A stretch of DNA of 8,032 bases. It comes from Flavobacteriales bacterium UBA4011. Its GTDB lineage: Bacteria; Bacteroidota; Bacteroidia; Flavobacteriales_D; Crocinitomicaceae. Below the pieces are notes generated by a model, which was not told the origin of the DNA, did no database searches, and saw only the letters and a list, made by a program, of their open reading frames with translations. Of the stretch, positions 6,623 through 8,032 are shown one piece after another (position 1 is the first letter of the stretch; each line of letters begins with the position of its first letter). The stretch covers positions 1-8,032 of the forward strand of contig DGBF01000204.1 of the NCBI GenBank assembly GCA_002384725.1. The letters run 5' to 3'. The position numbers and the translations under genes are program-made.

Positions 6623-6829
6623 TTATGCTTCAGCCGTAGCTGATGCTTCACGTTTTGTTAATTCGGTTTTCAAACGAGCAACCGTTCTTCTAATTGAACG
6701 AATTTGAATTGGGTTTTCCATTGGAGAAACACCGTGTGCTAATTTCATGTTATTCAGTTTACCTGAAAAATCAGAAATTTTGCTTTCGATATCCTTAACG
6801 GAAAGTTTGTTGATTTCTTGCTGTTTCAT
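6623..6829 (-). CDS. rpmC: 50S ribosomal protein L29 (uL29)
   Basis: L29 is a small two-helix protein beside the peptide exit tunnel, next to L23, and helps form the docking surface for trigger factor and SRP. The 68-residue product begins MKQQEINKLSVKDIESKISD, with the usual long helices around residues 9-33 and 38-60. The conserved IRSIRRTVARLKTEL stretch lies at 43-57. A short low-complexity tail (EASATAEA) ends the protein. It follows rplP by nine bases and precedes rpsQ by 14. An AGGA occurs one base before the ATG, too close to act as a normal Shine-Dalgarno. Confidence 0.97.
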   Translation of the reverse strand: MKQQEINKLSVKDIESKISDFSGKLNNMKLAHGVSPMENPIQIRSIRRTVARLKTELTKREASATAEA

Positions 6830-6838
6830 TTCCTTTAA

Positions 6839-7270
6839 TTATTTACCTTCTGGTTTAACATAATCGTTACGAGTAACGAATTTACACTTCACCGGCATTT
6901 TTTGAGCTGCCAAGCGAAGAGCTTCTTGCGCTACTTCATAAGCTACACCATCCGCTTCAAACAAGATGCGACCTGGTTTAACTACTGCTACCCAGTGACT
7001 AGGAGCTCCCTTTCCTTTACCCATACGTACTTCCGCTGGTTTTGAGGTAACTGGTTTGTCAGGAAAAATACGAATCCACACTTTACCTTCACGTTTCATA
7101 AACCGGGTTACGGCGATACGAGACGCTTCGATTTGGCGTGATGTGATCCATCCTGGCTCCAAAGTTTTTAGACCAAACGATCCGAAAGTGACAGTGCTTC
7201 CTCTATGAGCAAGACCTGTATTTCTTCCTTTTTGGGCTTTTCTAAATTTGGTTCTTTTTGGTTGTAACAT
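6839..7270 (-). CDS. rplP: 50S ribosomal protein L16 (uL16)
   Basis: L16 contacts A- and P-site tRNAs near the peptidyl-transferase centre and is added late in 50S assembly. The 143-residue product opens [20 protein letters not shown], and the [11 protein letters not shown] start is near invariant, which fixes the start codon. It contains [20 protein letters not shown] (32-51), [20 protein letters not shown] (63-82) and [20 protein letters not shown] (83-102). Arg82 corresponds to the E. coli residue hydroxylated by the oxygenase YcfD; modification here is unknown. The gene lies 24 bases after rpsC and nine before rpmC. The leader has A at -3 and no useful Shine-Dalgarno. Confidence 0.99.
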   Translation of the reverse strand: MLQPKRTKFRKAQKGRNTGLAHRGSTVTFGSFGLKTLEPGWITSRQIEASRIAVTRFMKREGKVWIRIFPDKPVTSKPAEVRMGKGKGAPSHWVAVVKPGRILFEADGVAYEVAQEALRLAAQKMPVKCKFVTRNDYVKPEGK

Positions 7271-7294
7271 CTTACTACAATTTTTACCTTGTTC

Positions 7295-8032
7295 TTACTT
7301 CTTATTACCTTTACTTCTTGGTCCACCTGGACGACGATTTCCGCCACCACCTTGGTTGCTTCCACCTTTTCCAGATGCCATTCCTACATTAGGAGACAAG
7401 TCACGCTTACCATATACTTCACCTTTACAGATCCACACTTTGATCCCTAAACGTCCGTATGTAGTATGCGCTTCAGCAAGGGCATAGTCGATGTCAGCTC
7501 TGAACGTATGTAACGGAGTACGTCCATCCTTGTACATCTCTGTTCGCGCCATCTCTGCACCATTCAAACGTCCGGAAATCTTAACTTTGATTCCTTCAGC
7601 TCCCATGCGCATTGTACTCGCGATAGACATTTTGATAGCACGTCTAAATGAAATCCGTGCTTCCAACTGACGAGCGATACCATCAGCCACCAATCGAGCA
7701 TCCAATTCTGGACGTTTCACCTCGAAGATGTTGATTTGAATCTCTTTTTTCGTCAATTTCTTTAATTCTTCTTTTAGTTTGTCAACCTCTTGACCTCCTT
7801 TACCGATAATCACACCCGGACGAGCCGTGTTGATTGTTACAGTAACCAACTTCAAAGTTCTTTCGATAATTACCTTCGCAATGCTCGCTCTATTCAAACG
7901 CGCTTGAAGGTATTTACGAATTTTATCATCTTCGATGATTTTGTCTTTGTAATTGTCACCGCCGTACCAGTTAGAATCCCATCCGTGGATGAACCCTAAT
8001 CTATTTCCAATTGGATTTGTTTTTTGTCCCAT
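7295..8032 (-). CDS. rpsC: 30S ribosomal protein S3 (uS3)
   Basis: S3 lies in the 30S head at the mRNA entry channel and, with S4 and S5, contributes to mRNA unwinding. The 245-residue product is complete and its ATG is formed by the last three bases of the window. The [13 protein letters not shown] opening is the standard S3 start, so no further upstream residues are expected. A type II KH domain carries [20 protein letters not shown] (71-90) with the GxxG loop. The C-terminal domain contains [19 protein letters not shown] (149-167), [20 protein letters not shown] (177-196) and [17 protein letters not shown] glycine-, arginine- and asparagine-rich tail spans about 221-245. rplV and the rest of the S10 operon should lie to the right of the window (inference). 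Confidence 0.98.
   Translation of the reverse strand: MGQKTNPIGNRLGFIHGWDSNWYGGDNYKDKIIEDDKIRKYLQARLNRASIAKVIIERTLKLVTVTINTARPGVIIGKGGQEVDKLKEELKKLTKKEIQINIFEVKRPELDARLVADGIARQLEARISFRRAIKMSIASTMRMGAEGIKVKISGRLNGAEMARTEMYKDGRTPLHTFRADIDYALAEAHTTYGRLGIKVWICKGEVYGKRDLSPNVGMASGKGGSNQGGGGNRRPGGPRSKGNKK

Noticed and set aside
6821..6841. AAAGGA directly before rpmC as a Shine-Dalgarno site
   Set aside because: The AGGA core is only one base from the ATG, too close for normal anti-SD pairing.
7168..7365. A 65-codon minus-strand open frame spanning the rpsC-rplP junction
   Set aside because: It overlaps the end of rpsC and the start of rplP, both clearly coding in other frames. The low-complexity translation is a product of the Gly/Arg-rich S3 tail read out of frame.
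1..8032. A novel or accessory system hidden in the window
   Set aside because: Every stretch is covered by core ribosomal-protein, infA or secY genes with gaps of at most 27 bases. No repeats, mobile elements, or unexplained open frames remain.

Overview
The window is a continuous block of a bacterial ribosomal-protein gene cluster. It corresponds to the end of the S10 operon, the whole spc operon and the start of the alpha operon, and every gene lies on the minus strand. The organism is most likely a member of the Bacteroidota, probably in or near the Flavobacteriales. The reasons are the wording of the proteins (for example the S3 start [13 protein letters not shown] and a zinc-ligand-depleted L36), an AT-leaning composition, a near absence of Shine-Dalgarno sequences, one promoter-like TAnnTTTG element, and infA lying directly after secY. 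Genus or species cannot be assigned from the sequence alone.

Reading in the direction of transcription (high to low coordinates), the order is rpsC (S3), rplP (L16), rpmC (L29), rpsQ (S17), rplN (L14), rplX (L24), rplE (L5), rpsN (S14), rpsH (S8), rplF (L6), rplR (L18), rpsE (S5), rpmD (L30), rplO (L15), secY, infA (IF1), rpmJ (L36), rpsM (S13) and rpsK (S11). The last gene is cut by the left edge of the window. rpsC begins at the very last base, so its upstream region is not visible. Two genes, rpmD (58 aa) and rpmJ (38 aa), are very short and were found by translating the apparent gaps.

Genes are packed tightly. Gaps run from 3 to 27 bases, with one 1-base stop/start overlap (rplX/rplE), so no non-coding stretch approaches 300 bases. 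No terminator, tRNA, rRNA, mobile element, repeat array or CRISPR was seen. Together the genes supply small- and large-subunit ribosomal proteins, initiation factor 1, and the SecY channel through which ribosomes deliver exported and membrane proteins. The arrangement is that of one long co-transcribed unit, possibly with an extra internal promoter before secY.

No previously undescribed system was found. The points worth a second look are small: a Bacteroidota-type -7 element in the rplO-secY gap, a lone strong Shine-Dalgarno-like sequence before rplE in an otherwise SD-poor cluster, a nearly universal purine at -3 of the start codons, an L36 that keeps one of four zinc ligands, and a long zinc-free S14.
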